A stretch of DNA of 64,000 bases from an uncultured Lachnospiraceae bacterium (GCA_947630695.1 CANRIM010000005.1:1-64000); one strand, 5' to 3'; counted from the stretch's first letter, positions 51,252-61,314 are shown. The notes: a model not told the origin generated them from the sequence alone. Program-made: numbers and translations.

Positions 51252-51941
51252 ATGGTAGATACAAGGCAGCTGGAACAGATCATTGCATATCATTTTCAGG
51301 ATCCGTCAAAGCTGGAGACAGCGTTGACCCACAGCTCCTATGCCAATGAAATGCAGGTCAAACGGCGGGAAAACAATGAGCGGTATGAATTCCTGGGGGA
51401 TGCGGTACTGGAACTGACGGTAAGCGACTATCTGTTTGCGCAGCATCCGGAATTTCCGGAGGGAAAGCTGACAAAAAAAAGGGCCAGTATCGTGTGCGAA
51501 CAGACGCTGTTTCTGTGCGCGCAGAGAATCAGTCTCGGACAGTTCCTCTATCTGGGAAAAGGCGAGGAAAATACGGGCGGCAGAAAGCGGCCTTCCGTCC
51601 TTTCCGATGCGTTTGAAGCGCTGATTGGCGCCATTTACCTGGACGGCGGGATGGACAGGGCCGTGGATTTTATCAATCAGTTTGTGCTGCGCAATCTGCG
51701 GGAGATCGAGTTATTTTATGACTGCAAGACGACGCTGCAGGAACTGGTACAGTCTTCTTATACGCAGCCGCTGCATTACCGGCTGGTCAGAGAAGAAGGC
51801 CCGGATCACGCAAAGCGTTTTATTACCGAGGCCCTGCTGGGCGGGCAGGTGATCGGAACGGGAGAAGGCTCTACAAAGAAAGCTTCGGAGCAGGCGGCGG
51901 CCTATCATGCGATTCTGAAGCTGGATCCCAAACAAAAATGA
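51252..51941 (+). CDS. rnc: Ribonuclease III
   Basis: Cleaves double-stranded RNA, including rRNA precursors; 229 aa. The catalytic signature NERYEFLGDAVLELTVSDYLF and the second metal-site helix (SDAFEALIGAIYLDGG) are intact. The C-terminal dsRNA-binding domain runs from about residue 155 (TTLQELVQSSYTQPLHYRLV) to the end (GSTKKASEQAAAYHAILKL). The gap to smc is 62 bp and holds a family A hairpin. Confidence 0.97.
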   Translation: MVDTRQLEQIIAYHFQDPSKLETALTHSSYANEMQVKRRENNERYEFLGDAVLELTVSDYLFAQHPEFPEGKLTKKRASIVCEQTLFLCAQRISLGQFLYLGKGEENTGGRKRPSVLSDAFEALIGAIYLDGGMDRAVDFINQFVLRNLREIELFYDCKTTLQELVQSSYTQPLHYRLVREEGPDHAKRFITEALLGGQVIGTGEGSTKKASEQAAAYHAILKLDPKQK

Positions 51942-51944
51942 TAT

Positions 51945-51980
51945 GGCAGGGGGCCCTTTAAGGGCGCGCGTGCCGCTACC
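51945..51980 (+). repeat. Solo hairpin of structured repeat family A
   Basis: GGCAGG GG-GCCC-TTTAA-GGGC-GCGCG-TGCCG-TACC matches the second hairpin of the 84-bp unit: the same flanks (GGCAGG ... GCGCGTGCCG.TACC) with a different loop-proximal stem (GCCC/GGGC in place of GCGCTC/GAGCGC). It lies in the gap between rnc and smc. Confidence 0.75.
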
Positions 51981-52003
51981 GATTAGACAAGGCAGGAGAC
52001 ACC

Positions 52004-55000
52004 ATGTATTTAAAGTCGATTGAGATATACGGGTTTAAATCATTTGCGAATAAGATTCTTTTCGAATTTCATAACGGCGTGACAGGCATTGTAGGACCCA
52101 ACGGCAGCGGCAAGAGCAATGTGGCGGACGCGGTACGGTGGGTGCTGGGAGAGCAGCGGACCAAACAGCTGCGGGGCGCCAGTATGCAGGATGTGATTTT
52201 TGCGGGAACCGAACTGAAAAAGCCCATGAGCTATGCGTCAGTTTCCATTACATTGGACAATGCGGATCACGCCCTGGCCGTGGATTATGAGGAAGTGAAG
52301 GTCAGCCGCCGGCTGTACCGCAGCGGCGAGAGCGAATATCTGATCAACGGAACCGCCTGCCGCTTGCGGGATGTGCAGGAGCTGTTTTATGATACAGGGA
52401 TCGGTAAGGAAGGCTACTCCATTATCGGACAGGGACAGATCGAACGGATTCTGTCTGGAAAGCCGGAGGAACGCCGGGAGCTGTTCGACGAGGCGGCCGG
52501 CATTGTGAAATTTAAGAGAAGAAAAGCCACAGCACAGAAAAAGCTGGAAGAAGAGCGGCAGAATTTAAGCCGTGTCAAGGATATATTAAAGGAAATCGAA
52601 AAACATCTGTCCCCGCTGGAAAAACAGGCAGAGATCGCGAAGTTATATCTGGCCAAGCGGGATGAATTGAAAACCTACGATGTCAACCTGTTTCTGGCGG
52701 ACATTCAGAAAACCGCAAAAACGCTGGAAAGCCTGTCGGAAAAGCTGCAGACGGCAAATGATGCGCTGGCGCAGGCAAAGGACTCCTATGAGGCGGTAAA
52801 AGCGCAGTATCAGGAAATGCAGGGCCATATCGGCGAAAGCGATGAGAAAATCGAGGAAATTACCCGGCTTTGCAACGAAACTACGGTTCGCAAGGAGCAG
52901 CTGGAAGGGGAACTGCGTCTGGTGGAGGAGCAGATCAACGCGGCTGTGTCCAATGACAACAGAAACAGCACTCGGATCGGACAGCTGGAAACGCGGCTGG
53001 CAGATTTGCGGAAAGAACAGCAGGCCCTGGAAGCGGAAAAGCAGCAGTACCAGCTGGAAGATACGGAACTGAAAGAAAAACAGCAGCATTTGCTGGATGA
53101 AATACACAAAGTGCAGCAGGACGCCGAAGACGACAACGCGGCCTGCGACCGGATCAACGGGCAGATCCTGTCACTGCTGCATGATGATGCGGCGGAAGCG
53201 GCCAATCAGGAACGCTATGGCACCATGACCGCCCATCTGAAAGAGCAAAAGCAGGCGGCGGAGGATTCCATTCGGGAAGCCCAGGAGAAGATCAAAAGCC
53301 TGACCGAAGCACAGGAAGCACAGAAGCAGGCATATGCGGAGATTGCGGGACAGAAAGAAGCGGCCCGCAAAGAACAGCAGGAAACAGAGGCGCATCTGGA
53401 CGAAATCCGGTCTTGGATGCAGAAGCAGAACCTGTCGCTGGTAGACCGGCAGAACCGGTATTACCGGGAGGTATCAAAGCTGGAATCCCTGCATAATATT
53501 ACGGAGTATTATGAAGGATACGGCAACAGCGTCCGGAAAATCATGGAGCAGAAGGCACAGGTACCTGCCATTGCAGGCGTGGTTGCGGACGTGATCCAGA
53601 CAGAAAAAAAATATGAGACGGCCATTGAAATTGCATTGGGCGGCAATATTCAGAATATTATAACCGAGGACGAAAAAACTGCCACGGATATGATTGCCTT
53701 TCTGAAGGAAAATCATTATGGCCGCGCCACCTTTTTGCCGCTGACTACGGTCCGTCCGAAGAAATTCGAGTACGAGGACGCGCTGGCCGCGGAAGGCGTG
53801 ATCGGGCTGGCGTCGTCGCTGGTACAGTATGAAGAAAAATACAGTAAGATCGCGGAATATCTGCTGGGAACCATTGTGGTAACGGATGAGATCGAACATG
53901 CAAAGGCGCTGGCAAAAGCATTTCGTTACCGTTTAAAGATCGTGACGCTGGACGGCGAGTTCTTGGCCCCCGGCGGTTCACTGACAGGCGGCGCCTTTAA
54001 GCATAACAACAATTTCCTCGGCAGAAAAAGAGAACTGGCCGAGGTGAGCGCGCGGGTGAAAAAATATAAAGCCCAGACAGAAGAAATCGAAGCACAGATC
54101 GCCGAAAAGAAGACGGAGCGGGACGCTTACCGGCTGCAGCTTGCTAAAAACGCGGAGCTGCGGCAGGCACTGTCACTGCAGGAAAATACGCTGAACATCA
54201 ATCTGGAAAATCTGACGGGTGAGACGGCGGAAACAAAAGAGCAGATCACCTCGCTGGAGCTTTTGCTGGAGAAGCTGGCGGAAGAGCAGCAGCAGGTGGC
54301 AGCCGAACAGCTTCGCAGCCAGGATAAGCAGCTTTCCTTTGCGGAACAGAAAGAAGCGTTGGAAACGAAACTGGCCGAACTGCGCCTGAAGCTGGAAGAA
54401 ACGCAGAAATCGGAAACGGCACTGCTGAGCCAGTTGGCGGATATTCAGACGGAGCGGCAGAAGAAAACCCAGGCCATGGAATTTACCGATGCCAATATCC
54501 GGAGACTATCCGGCGATCTGGCACTGGTACAGAAGGAAAAACAGCAGATCGATGAGGAAATGAAACGCATGGATCAGTCGCTGGCTGACCGGAAATCCCA
54601 TCGGGAGGAACTGAAAGAAACGCTGGAGGAATGCAAAAAACAGAACGAAGCATATGCAGAAGTCCTGGGCAGGTATAAAGGGCAGAAGCAGGAACTTGCT
54701 GAGGCCCATACCAGGCTGCTGGATCAGCGGGAAGCGCTGTCCGGGGAAATTGCGTCGCTGGATAAAGAGGCCTTCCGGCTGGGTTCCCAGATCGAACGGG
54801 CGGAGGAAAACCGCAGCCGTTTCATCAATTATATGTGGGAGGAATACGAGCTGACCTACGAGACGGCAAAAACGCTGTACCGCGAGGGCATTTCCGATCA
54901 GGAATTAAGACGCCGGGTCAAAGAACTGCGGAACGAAATCAAAGCACTGGGTACCGTCAATGTCAATGCCATTGAGGAGTATAAGGAAACGCTGGAACGC

Positions 55001-55561
55001 TACGAATTTCTGACGAAACAGCACGATGATATCGAAAAGTCGGAAAATGCGCTGCAAAGCGTGATCAAAGAACTGGACACCGGTATGCGCAGACAGTTCC
55101 AGGAAAGCTTCGAGCAGATCTCGAAAGAGTTTCATAAAACTTTCAGGGAATTGTTTGAAGGCGGAAAGGGAACACTGGAACTGATCGATGAGACCGGCGA
55201 CGTACTGGATGCATCCATTTCCATTACTGCCCAGCCTCCCGGAAAGAAGCTGCAGAACATGATGCAGCTTTCCGGCGGAGAGAAGGCGCTGACGGCCATT
55301 GCGCTGCTGTTTGCGATTCAGAACCTCAAACCCTCGCCCTTCTGTCTGCTGGATGAGATCGAGGCGGCGCTGGATGATTCCAATATCACACGGTTTGCAA
55401 AATATCTGGGAAAACTGACCAGGCATACACAGTTTATTGTCATTACCCACAGGAAAGGCACCATGGCGGCGGCGGACCGGCTTTACGGCATTACGATGCA
55501 GGAAAAGGGCGTATCGGCGCTGGTGTCCGTCAACCTGATCGAAGAACAGCTGGAAGCATAA
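52004..55561 (+). CDS. smc: Chromosome segregation protein SMC
   Basis: Structural ATPase of the bacterial condensin; 1185 aa. N-terminal head with Walker [17 protein letters not shown] (about residue 32 on), then coiled coil to about residue 500, hinge at roughly 510-670 ([23 protein letters not shown] and [13 protein letters not shown]), second coiled coil, and C-terminal head with signature [17 protein letters not shown] and Walker [13 protein letters not shown]. Partners ScpA and ScpB are encoded at 20.2-21.6 kb. ftsY follows by 13 bp. Confidence 0.98.
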   Translation: MYLKSIEIYGFKSFANKILFEFHNGVTGIVGPNGSGKSNVADAVRWVLGEQRTKQLRGASMQDVIFAGTELKKPMSYASVSITLDNADHALAVDYEEVKVSRRLYRSGESEYLINGTACRLRDVQELFYDTGIGKEGYSIIGQGQIERILSGKPEERRELFDEAAGIVKFKRRKATAQKKLEEERQNLSRVKDILKEIEKHLSPLEKQAEIAKLYLAKRDELKTYDVNLFLADIQKTAKTLESLSEKLQTANDALAQAKDSYEAVKAQYQEMQGHIGESDEKIEEITRLCNETTVRKEQLEGELRLVEEQINAAVSNDNRNSTRIGQLETRLADLRKEQQALEAEKQQYQLEDTELKEKQQHLLDEIHKVQQDAEDDNAACDRINGQILSLLHDDAAEAANQERYGTMTAHLKEQKQAAEDSIREAQEKIKSLTEAQEAQKQAYAEIAGQKEAARKEQQETEAHLDEIRSWMQKQNLSLVDRQNRYYREVSKLESLHNITEYYEGYGNSVRKIMEQKAQVPAIAGVVADVIQTEKKYETAIEIALGGNIQNIITEDEKTATDMIAFLKENHYGRATFLPLTTVRPKKFEYEDALAAEGVIGLASSLVQYEEKYSKIAEYLLGTIVVTDEIEHAKALAKAFRYRLKIVTLDGEFLAPGGSLTGGAFKHNNNFLGRKRELAEVSARVKKYKAQTEEIEAQIAEKKTERDAYRLQLAKNAELRQALSLQENTLNINLENLTGETAETKEQITSLELLLEKLAEEQQQVAAEQLRSQDKQLSFAEQKEALETKLAELRLKLEETQKSETALLSQLADIQTERQKKTQAMEFTDANIRRLSGDLALVQKEKQQIDEEMKRMDQSLADRKSHREELKETLEECKKQNEAYAEVLGRYKGQKQELAEAHTRLLDQREALSGEIASLDKEAFRLGSQIERAEENRSRFINYMWEEYELTYETAKTLYREGISDQELRRRVKELRNEIKALGTVNVNAIEEYKETLERYEFLTKQHDDIEKSENALQSVIKELDTGMRRQFQESFEQISKEFHKTFRELFEGGKGTLELIDETGDVLDASISITAQPPGKKLQNMMQLSGGEKALTAIALLFAIQNLKPSPFCLLDEIEAALDDSNITRFAKYLGKLTRHTQFIVITHRKGTMAAADRLYGITMQEKGVSALVSVNLIEEQLEA

Positions 55562-55574
55562 AAAAGGAGTTTGT

Positions 55575-56507
55575 ATGGGAGAAAAGAAGGGCTTTTTCAG
55601 CAGACTGGCCAGAGGCCTGTCGAAAACAAGGGAAAATATCGTAAACGGAATCGACTCTATTTTCAAAGGATTTTCTTCAATCGACGATGATTTCTATGAA
55701 GAACTGGAAGAAATTCTGATCATGGGGGACATCGGTATCAAAACCACCTCCGTCATCATGGACCGGCTGAAACAGCAGGTGGATGCGCAGAAAATCAAAG
55801 AACCGGAAGCGTGCAGAAATCTTCTGATCAGCATTATCAAAGAGATTATGAAAATGCCGGAAGACGCATACCGGTTTGAGGAAGGCCCTTCCGTTGTGCT
55901 GGCAGTGGGCGTCAACGGCGTCGGAAAAACCACCAGCATCGGAAAGCTGGCTTCCCGTTTAAAGGACGACGGCAAAAAGGTGATGCTGGCCGCAGCGGAT
56001 ACCTTCCGGGCAGCCGCCACGGAGCAGCTGCAGGAATGGGCGCAGCGGGCAGGGGTGGATATTGTTACTGCCGGCACGGGCGCGGATCCGGCGGCGGTGA
56101 TCTACGACGCCATTGCTTCCGCCAAATCGAAGCAGGCGGATATCCTGCTGGCGGATACCGCCGGCAGACTGCACAATAAAAAGAACCTGATGCAGGAGCT
56201 TGCCAAGATCAACCGGATCATCAGTACGGAATATCCGGAGGCAAAAAAAGAAGTGCTGCTGGTACTGGACGCTTCCCTCGGCCAGAATTCTCTGGTACAG
56301 GCAAAGGAGTTCAGCCAGGTGACCCATCTGACCGGCATCATTCTGACCAAGCTGGACGGAACCTCCAAAGGCGGTATTGCGGTGGCGATCCAGTCGGAGA
56401 TGAATATTCCCGTGAAATATATCGGCGTTGGAGAAACGGTGGAGGATCTGGAAAAATTCGATCCGGACGATTTTGTAGAAGCGCTGTTTGATTGGAGCAA
56501 AGCATGA
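55575..56507 (+). CDS. ftsY: Signal recognition particle receptor FtsY
   Basis: GTPase receptor for the SRP at the membrane; 310 aa, with only a short N-terminal region before the NG domain. GTPase motifs: GVNGVGKTTSIGKLASRL, DTFRAAATEQL, LADTAGRLHNKKNLM and TKLDGTSKGG. Its partner Ffh is 1.3 kb downstream. The stop codon overlaps the start of the ROK gene by ATGA. Confidence 0.97.
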   Translation: MGEKKGFFSRLARGLSKTRENIVNGIDSIFKGFSSIDDDFYEELEEILIMGDIGIKTTSVIMDRLKQQVDAQKIKEPEACRNLLISIIKEIMKMPEDAYRFEEGPSVVLAVGVNGVGKTTSIGKLASRLKDDGKKVMLAAADTFRAAATEQLQEWAQRAGVDIVTAGTGADPAAVIYDAIASAKSKQADILLADTAGRLHNKKNLMQELAKINRIISTEYPEAKKEVLLVLDASLGQNSLVQAKEFSQVTHLTGIILTKLDGTSKGGIAVAIQSEMNIPVKYIGVGETVEDLEKFDPDDFVEALFDWSKA

Positions 56508-57436
56508 AATATATTTACGGCATCGATATCGGCGGCACCTTTGTCAAGCTGGGCCGGTTTGATGAAACAGGCACGCTGCTGGAAAAGTGGCAGCTGCCGG
56601 TGGACGCTTCCAAATACGCGGAACGGATGGCGCCCTATGTGGCGGGGGCCGTGCTGGTGGATATGGAGCGTATGGGCATCTCTGAGGGAGAGGTGGCCGG
56701 CATCGGCATCGGCTGTCCCGGAACCATTGACGAAAAAGGCGTGATCCACGGCGCGGAAAATCTGCAGATGGATCAGATTTCCATGACCGGCAGCATGCGG
56801 CGCTTTCTGCCGATGGAAATCCGCATGGAAAACGACGCCAACTGCGCCGCGCTGGGAGAATATATTTTCGGAGAGGGAAAGGCATATGATTCCATGGCCT
56901 TTCTGACCCTGGGTACCGGCGTAGGCGGCGGTATCATTGCAAGCGGCAGCCTGCTGACCGGCGCCCACCGCTGCGCCGCGGAATTCGGACATATGCAGGT
57001 GGACGAGGCGGAAAGCACGCCCTGCAGCTGCGGACGGTACGGCTGTCTGGAACAGTACTGTTCCGCCCGGGGAATCACCCGGATGTCGGGGGGATTCAGC
57101 CCGGTGGAAATCTTTACGGCGATGCAGTACATCGATGAGACCACGGAACCGCTGAAATCCGCCGCCCTTCGCACCTATGAACGGTTCAGCGAAAAGCTGG
57201 CGAAGGGCTGCGCGCTGATTGCGGATGTGGCGGATCCTGCGGTGTTTGTTATCGGCGGCGGCGTTTCCAATGCGGGAGATGTGGTGGTAAAGCGGGCCCG
57301 GGAACTTTATCGAACCTTTGTGTATCCGGGGGCGAAAAATACGGAAATACGGATTTCAAAACTGAAAAACGACGCCGGCATTTACGGCGCGGCGGCGCTG
57401 ATCGGCCATTTTTCCGAAAAGAATCGGAAGGTGTAA
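56504..57436 (+). CDS. ROK-family sugar kinase
   Basis: Encodes 310 aa. ATP-binding GIDIGGTFVKLGRFD, GTGVGGGI and the Zn motif CSCGRYGCLEQYCSA (Cys-x-Cys-x4-Cys) identify the ROK family, glucokinase branch. It could be a glucokinase or another hexose kinase; no repressor HTH is present. ATGA overlap with ftsY shows translational coupling. It sits within an otherwise secretion/translation block. Confidence 0.88.
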   Translation: MKYIYGIDIGGTFVKLGRFDETGTLLEKWQLPVDASKYAERMAPYVAGAVLVDMERMGISEGEVAGIGIGCPGTIDEKGVIHGAENLQMDQISMTGSMRRFLPMEIRMENDANCAALGEYIFGEGKAYDSMAFLTLGTGVGGGIIASGSLLTGAHRCAAEFGHMQVDEAESTPCSCGRYGCLEQYCSARGITRMSGGFSPVEIFTAMQYIDETTEPLKSAALRTYERFSEKLAKGCALIADVADPAVFVIGGGVSNAGDVVVKRARELYRTFVYPGAKNTEIRISKLKNDAGIYGAAALIGHFSEKNRKV

Positions 57437-57466
57437 AGTTTTTTTGCTTGACACCTTCTTTTTTTT
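57427..57466 (+). terminator. Terminator after the ROK gene, with the ylxM -35 embedded
   Basis: GAAGGTGT (57427-57434) pairs with ACACCTTC (57451-57458) around a 16-base loop and runs into TTTTTTTT. The TTGACA box of the next promoter is made by the end of the loop and the start of the right arm. Confidence 0.8.
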
Positions 57467-57476
57467 ATTGTAATAT
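57448..57476 (+). promoter_or_regulatory. Promoter of ylxM-ffh-rpsP group
   Basis: TTGACA (57448-57453), 17 bp, TAATAT (57471-57476), 18 bp before the ylxM start. Confidence 0.75.
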
Positions 57477-57493
57477 CGTACAGGTGAATTGCA

Positions 57494-57838
57494 ATGGATG
57501 AGATTTTGCATCAGTCGCTGCTGTATGATTTTTACGGCGAGCTGCTGAATGAAAATCAGAAAAAAATATACGAAATGTATGTATTTGAAAACCTCTCTCT
57601 GGCGGAAATCGCGGAGGCACGGGGCATATCGAGGCAGGGCGTGTTCGAGACCTTCAAGCGCTGCAGCGGAATTCTGGAACATTATGAGGAAAAGCTGCAC
57701 ATGGTGGCGCAGTATCGAATGCTGGAAGATAAGCTTTCGGAACTGAAACGCGCGCTGCAGGCCTACCGGAAAGATAAAGACGAAGCGCGTCTTTCCTTCG
57801 TGGAATCGGAAATTGACAGGATATGCAATGAATTGTAA
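57494..57838 (+). CDS. ylxM: YlxM family SRP-associated HTH protein
   Basis: Encodes 114 aa. The helix-turn-helix resembles sigma region 4 (YVFENLSLAEIAEARGISRQGVFETFKR) and is followed by a coiled-coil-like tail. This small protein is almost always next to ffh in Firmicutes and is thought to modulate the SRP; it is not a proven DNA-binding regulator. AGGTGAATTGCA precedes the ATG. ffh follows by 9 bp. Confidence 0.92.
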   Translation: MDEILHQSLLYDFYGELLNENQKKIYEMYVFENLSLAEIAEARGISRQGVFETFKRCSGILEHYEEKLHMVAQYRMLEDKLSELKRALQAYRKDKDEARLSFVESEIDRICNEL

Positions 57839-57847
57839 GAGGGAATT

Positions 57848-59203
57848 ATGGCATTTGAGAGTCTGAGCGAAAAGCTGCAGAACGTATTTAAAAATTTAAG
57901 AGGCAAGGGAAAGCTGTCCGAGGCCGACGTAAAGCTGGCGATGAAGGAAGTCAAGATCGCCCTGCTGGAAGCGGACGTCAGCTTTAAGGTCGTAAAGGAC
58001 TTCATCAAATCCGTCACCGAAAAGGCGGTGGGGGAGGAAGTGCTGAACGGACTGAATCCCGCCCAGATGGTGATCAAGATCGTCCGGGACGAGATGACTC
58101 AGCTGATGGGTGCGTCGCCGGTGGAACTGGAACTTCGGCCGGACTTTCATATCATTATGATGGCGGGCCTGCAGGGCGCCGGCAAGACCACCACGGCGGC
58201 AAAGCTGGCCGTAAAATATACGAAAAAAGGCAAACGGGTACTGATGATTGCCTGCGACGTATACCGGCCCGCAGCCATCAAACAGTTGCAGGTGCTGGGC
58301 GAGGCCAACCGGATCGAGGTATTTTCCATGGGCAGCCAGAAGGATCCGGTGGATATCGCAAAGGCCGGCGTGGAGCACGCAAAGAAAAACGGCTTCAATC
58401 TGGTGCTGATCGATACGGCAGGACGGCTGCAGATCGATGAAACGCTGATGCAGGAGCTGCAGCGGATTCAGGAGGCCGTAGCCGTCAACGATACGATCCT
58501 GGTGGTGGACGCCATGATCGGCCAGGATTCCGTCAATGTGGCGAAAACCTTTGATGAACGGCTGTCCATCAGCGGCGTGATTTTAACGAAAATGGACGGC
58601 GACGCCAGAGGCGGCGCGGCCCTGTCTGTCAGAAAGGTGACGGATAAGCCGGTGCTGTTTGCGGCCATGGGAGAAAAGGTTTCGGATCTGGAGCTCTTTT
58701 ATCCGGACCGTATCGCCTCCCGGATCTTAGGTATGGGCGACGTGCTTACGCTGATCGACAAGGTAAGCGACGAGTACGATGCGCAGAAGGCAAAGGAACT
58801 GACCCGGAAGATACAGAAGGCATCCTTCGGCTTTGACGATTTTCTGGATCAGATGAATCAGATGAAAAAAATGGGCGGCATCGGAAGCCTTTTGTCCATG
58901 CTTCCGGGCAATCTGAATACGGCGGATATTCAATCCCAGGTGGACGATAAGCAGATGGGCAGGATCGAAGCCATCATTCTTTCCATGACCCCTGCGGAGC
59001 GGGCCAATCCCGACCTGTTGAATCCGTCCAGAAAGAAGCGGATCGCCGCCGGCGCAGGCGTGGAAATTCAGGATGTGAACCGGCTCTGCAAGCAGTTTGA
59101 GCAGGTGCGCAAGATGATGAAACAGCTCCCCGGCATGATGAGCGGCAGGGGCGGCAAACGGGGCATGTTCGGGAAAAAGAACGCGTTTCCGTTTTCCTTT
59201 TAA
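57848..59203 (+). CDS. ffh: Signal recognition particle protein Ffh
   Basis: The protein half of the SRP that brings ribosome-nascent chains to the membrane; 451 aa. NG domain: GLQGAGKTTTAAKLA, DVYRPAAIKQL, DTAGRLQIDE and TKMDGDARGGAAL. The C-terminal M domain binds signal peptides and SRP RNA (GGIGSLLSMLPGNL, SRKKRIAAGAG, QFEQVRKMMKQL) and ends in a Gly/Phe-rich tail. Confidence 0.98.
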   Translation: MAFESLSEKLQNVFKNLRGKGKLSEADVKLAMKEVKIALLEADVSFKVVKDFIKSVTEKAVGEEVLNGLNPAQMVIKIVRDEMTQLMGASPVELELRPDFHIIMMAGLQGAGKTTTAAKLAVKYTKKGKRVLMIACDVYRPAAIKQLQVLGEANRIEVFSMGSQKDPVDIAKAGVEHAKKNGFNLVLIDTAGRLQIDETLMQELQRIQEAVAVNDTILVVDAMIGQDSVNVAKTFDERLSISGVILTKMDGDARGGAALSVRKVTDKPVLFAAMGEKVSDLELFYPDRIASRILGMGDVLTLIDKVSDEYDAQKAKELTRKIQKASFGFDDFLDQMNQMKKMGGIGSLLSMLPGNLNTADIQSQVDDKQMGRIEAIILSMTPAERANPDLLNPSRKKRIAAGAGVEIQDVNRLCKQFEQVRKMMKQLPGMMSGRGGKRGMFGKKNAFPFSF

Positions 59204-59299
59204 ACAAATGTGTACAGTCTCCTGTTTCGATTTCTGATCAAAAAGAAGCAGTGGATATAAAGAAAAAAGTAAGGTATTTATACAAGGAGGAAATGAAAA

Positions 59300-59542
59300 A
59301 TGGCTGTAAAAATGAGATTAAGGAGAATGGGTAAGAAAAAATATCCTGTATACAGGATCGTAGTGGCGGATTCCAGATCGCCCAGAGACGGCAGATTTAT
59401 CGAGGAAATCGGTACCTACAATCCCAATATGGATCCCAGCGAATTTAAGATTGACGAAGAAGCGGCAAAGAAGTGGCTGGCCAACGGCGCACAGCCGACG
59501 GAAGTCGTAGATAAGCTGTTAAAGATCGCGGGCATCCGGTAA
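59300..59542 (+). CDS. rpsP: 30S ribosomal protein S16
   Basis: Encodes 80 aa: [20 protein letters not shown] start and [19 protein letters not shown] are diagnostic. AAGGAGG precedes the ATG. It begins 96 bp after ffh; no clear promoter was found in that gap. khpA follows in 12 bp. Confidence 0.98.
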   Translation: MAVKMRLRRMGKKKYPVYRIVVADSRSPRDGRFIEEIGTYNPNMDPSEFKIDEEAAKKWLANGAQPTEVVDKLLKIAGIR

Positions 59543-59554
59543 TCGGAGGAAATT

Positions 59555-59782
59555 ATGAAAGAATTATTGGAAGTTATCGCAAAAAATCTGGTAGATCATC
59601 CGGAAGCCGTCGTAGTGACGGAAAAGCAGGAAGAAAAAGGCATTTGTCTGGAGTTGAAGGTCGCGCCTGAAGATATGGGCAAAGTGATCGGAAAAGACGG
59701 ACGTATCGCGAAAGCGATCCGGACCGTGGTAAAGGCGGCGTCCTTTAAGGAAGATTCGAAGGTTTTTGTGGACATTGCGTAA
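59555..59782 (+). CDS. khpA: KH-domain RNA-binding protein KhpA (YlqC)
   Basis: Encodes 75 aa with one KH domain; the GxxG loop is visible in VIGKDGRIAKAIRTVVKAA. It binds RNA with its partner KhpB and affects cell size in Gram-positive bacteria. The order rpsP-khpA-rimM-trmD is conserved. Confidence 0.95.
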   Translation: MKELLEVIAKNLVDHPEAVVVTEKQEEKGICLELKVAPEDMGKVIGKDGRIAKAIRTVVKAASFKEDSKVFVDIA

Positions 59783-59787
59783 GTACG

Positions 59788-59826
59788 ATCAGGAAAGCTG
59801 CTGCAGGATACAGCAGCTTTTCTGAT
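59788..59826 (+). terminator. Intra-operon hairpin between khpA and rimM
   Basis: ATCAGGAAAGCTGCTG pairs with CAGCAGCTTTTCTGAT with one G-T pair, followed by TTTTACC. A partial terminator or processing site within the operon. Confidence 0.65.
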
Positions 59827-59858
59827 TTTACCTGTTTATACAAGTAGGAGGGATACGG

Positions 59859-60374
59859 ATGCAGCAGGCATATTTGCAGGTAGGAGCGGTCACTGCCACC
59901 CACGGGATCCGGGGCGAAGTCAAAGTTTTCCCCACCACAGATGACAGTACGCGGTTCAAGAAGCTGAAAGAAGTGCTGGTGGAAAAGGGCAAAGACTTTG
60001 AAACGCTTCATATCCGGGGCGTCCGGTTTATGAAAAACCTGGTGCTGCTTTCCTTTCAGGAATATGACAATATCAATCAGGTGGAATATCTGAAGGGAAA
60101 GAAATTGTTTGTGCCACGGAAAGACGCAGTGGCGCTGGAAGAAAACGAATATTTTATCTCCGAACTGCTGGGGTTGCAGGTCTGCGACGAGGAAAACCGG
60201 CCGCTGGGCGTGCTGCAGGATGTGATATCCACCGGCGCCAACGATGTCTATGTGGTGCGGGACGCTTCCGGTAAAGACCTGCTGATTCCGGCCATTGCAG
60301 ACTGTATTCGAAACGTGGATATTCCGCAGGGCACCATGACGGTGCACTTGCTGGACGGCCTGCGGGATCTGTAA
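59859..60374 (+). CDS. rimM: 16S rRNA processing protein RimM
   Basis: Ribosome maturation factor that binds S19 and helps assemble the 30S head; 171 aa. N-terminal GAVTATHGIRGEVKVFPTTDD and C-terminal PRC-barrel (LGVLQDVISTGANDVYVVRD, DLLIPAIADCI). AGGAGGGATACGG lies before the ATG. trmD starts 9 bp after the stop. Confidence 0.96.
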   Translation: MQQAYLQVGAVTATHGIRGEVKVFPTTDDSTRFKKLKEVLVEKGKDFETLHIRGVRFMKNLVLLSFQEYDNINQVEYLKGKKLFVPRKDAVALEENEYFISELLGLQVCDEENRPLGVLQDVISTGANDVYVVRDASGKDLLIPAIADCIRNVDIPQGTMTVHLLDGLRDL

Positions 60375-60383
60375 GAGGTGCTT

Positions 60384-61115
60384 ATGAAATTTCATGTAAT
60401 GACCCTGTTTCCGGAAATGGTGGAACAGGCCTTTCACAACAGCATTATGAAACGGGCAGTGGAGCAGGGCCTCATCAGCCTTGAAACCGTAAACATCCGG
60501 GACTATACCCTGGACAAGCATGGCAAGGTGGATGATTATCCCTATGGCGGCGGCGCGGGGATGCTGATGCAGGCGCAGCCGGTGTATGACTGCTACCAGG
60601 CGGTGGCCCGCGGATTAAAGGAAAAGACCCGGGTCATTTATCTCTCGCCCAAAGGCCGGGTGTTTCACCAGGAGCTGGCAAAGGAACTGGCGGCAGAGGA
60701 GGAACTGGTCTTTCTCTGCGGACATTATGAAGGCGTGGACCAGCGGGTGCTGGATGAGATCGTGACGGATGAGATTTCCATCGGCGATTATGTGCTGACC
60801 GGCGGAGAAATCGCGGCGGTGGTGGTCATGGACGCAGTGGCGCGGCTGGTGCCGGGGGTATTGTCCAACGAGGCGTCCGCCTCGGAGGAAAGCCATGAAG
60901 GGCATCTGCTGGAATATCCCCAGTATTCCCGGCCGGAGGTCTGGCGGGACAAACAAGTACCGGAAGTCCTGCTTTCGGGACACCATGAAAATATCCGGAA
61001 ATGGCGCAGGGAACAGTCCGTGATCGCTACGGCCCGGCAGCGTCCGGATCTGCTGGAAGCGGCGGATCTCAGCGAAGAAGAAAAAAAACTTGCAAAACAA
61101 TATATCCTGTGCTAG
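60384..61115 (+). CDS. trmD: tRNA (guanine-N1)-methyltransferase
   Basis: Methylates G37 of tRNA; 243 aa. Trefoil-knot motifs: DYPYGGGAGMLMQ, FLCGHYEGVDQRVLDEI, SIGDYVLTGGEIAAVV and WRREQSVIATARQRPDLL. An in-frame ATG two codons upstream is too close to AGAGGTG. It is followed by an inverted family A repeat before rplS. Confidence 0.97.
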   Translation: MKFHVMTLFPEMVEQAFHNSIMKRAVEQGLISLETVNIRDYTLDKHGKVDDYPYGGGAGMLMQAQPVYDCYQAVARGLKEKTRVIYLSPKGRVFHQELAKELAAEEELVFLCGHYEGVDQRVLDEIVTDEISIGDYVLTGGEIAAVVVMDAVARLVPGVLSNEASASEESHEGHLLEYPQYSRPEVWRDKQVPEVLLSGHHENIRKWRREQSVIATARQRPDLLEAADLSEEEKKLAKQYILC

Positions 61116-61124
61116 TATAGCTGA

Positions 61125-61207
61125 GGTAACGGCACGCGCGCCCTTTCAGGGCACACCTGCCAAGTCGTCGGAAGGCATTCCAGTTATGCTTCGCATAAGC
61201 CTTCCGA
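61125..61207 (-). repeat. Structured repeat family A, full inverted copy
   Basis: On the minus strand this 83-bp stretch follows the 84-bp unit at 7241: GGAAGGC ... GCCTTCC, linker GACGACTT, then GGCAGGTG ... TGCC and GTTACC. Inner stems differ but still pair: TTATGC-GAA-GCATAA replaces TTTGC-GAA-GCAAA, and GCCC/GGGC replaces GCGCTC/GAGCGC. It lies just after the trmD stop. Confidence 0.85.
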
Positions 61208-61314
61208 CTCAAGTACGACTGCCGGATGCAGCCGAAATATTAAGATAGTCCGCTGGTATGCAAATGACTGCGTTTTGTATATTATGAATGTCCGAAAATC
61301 AAGGAGGAACGATG

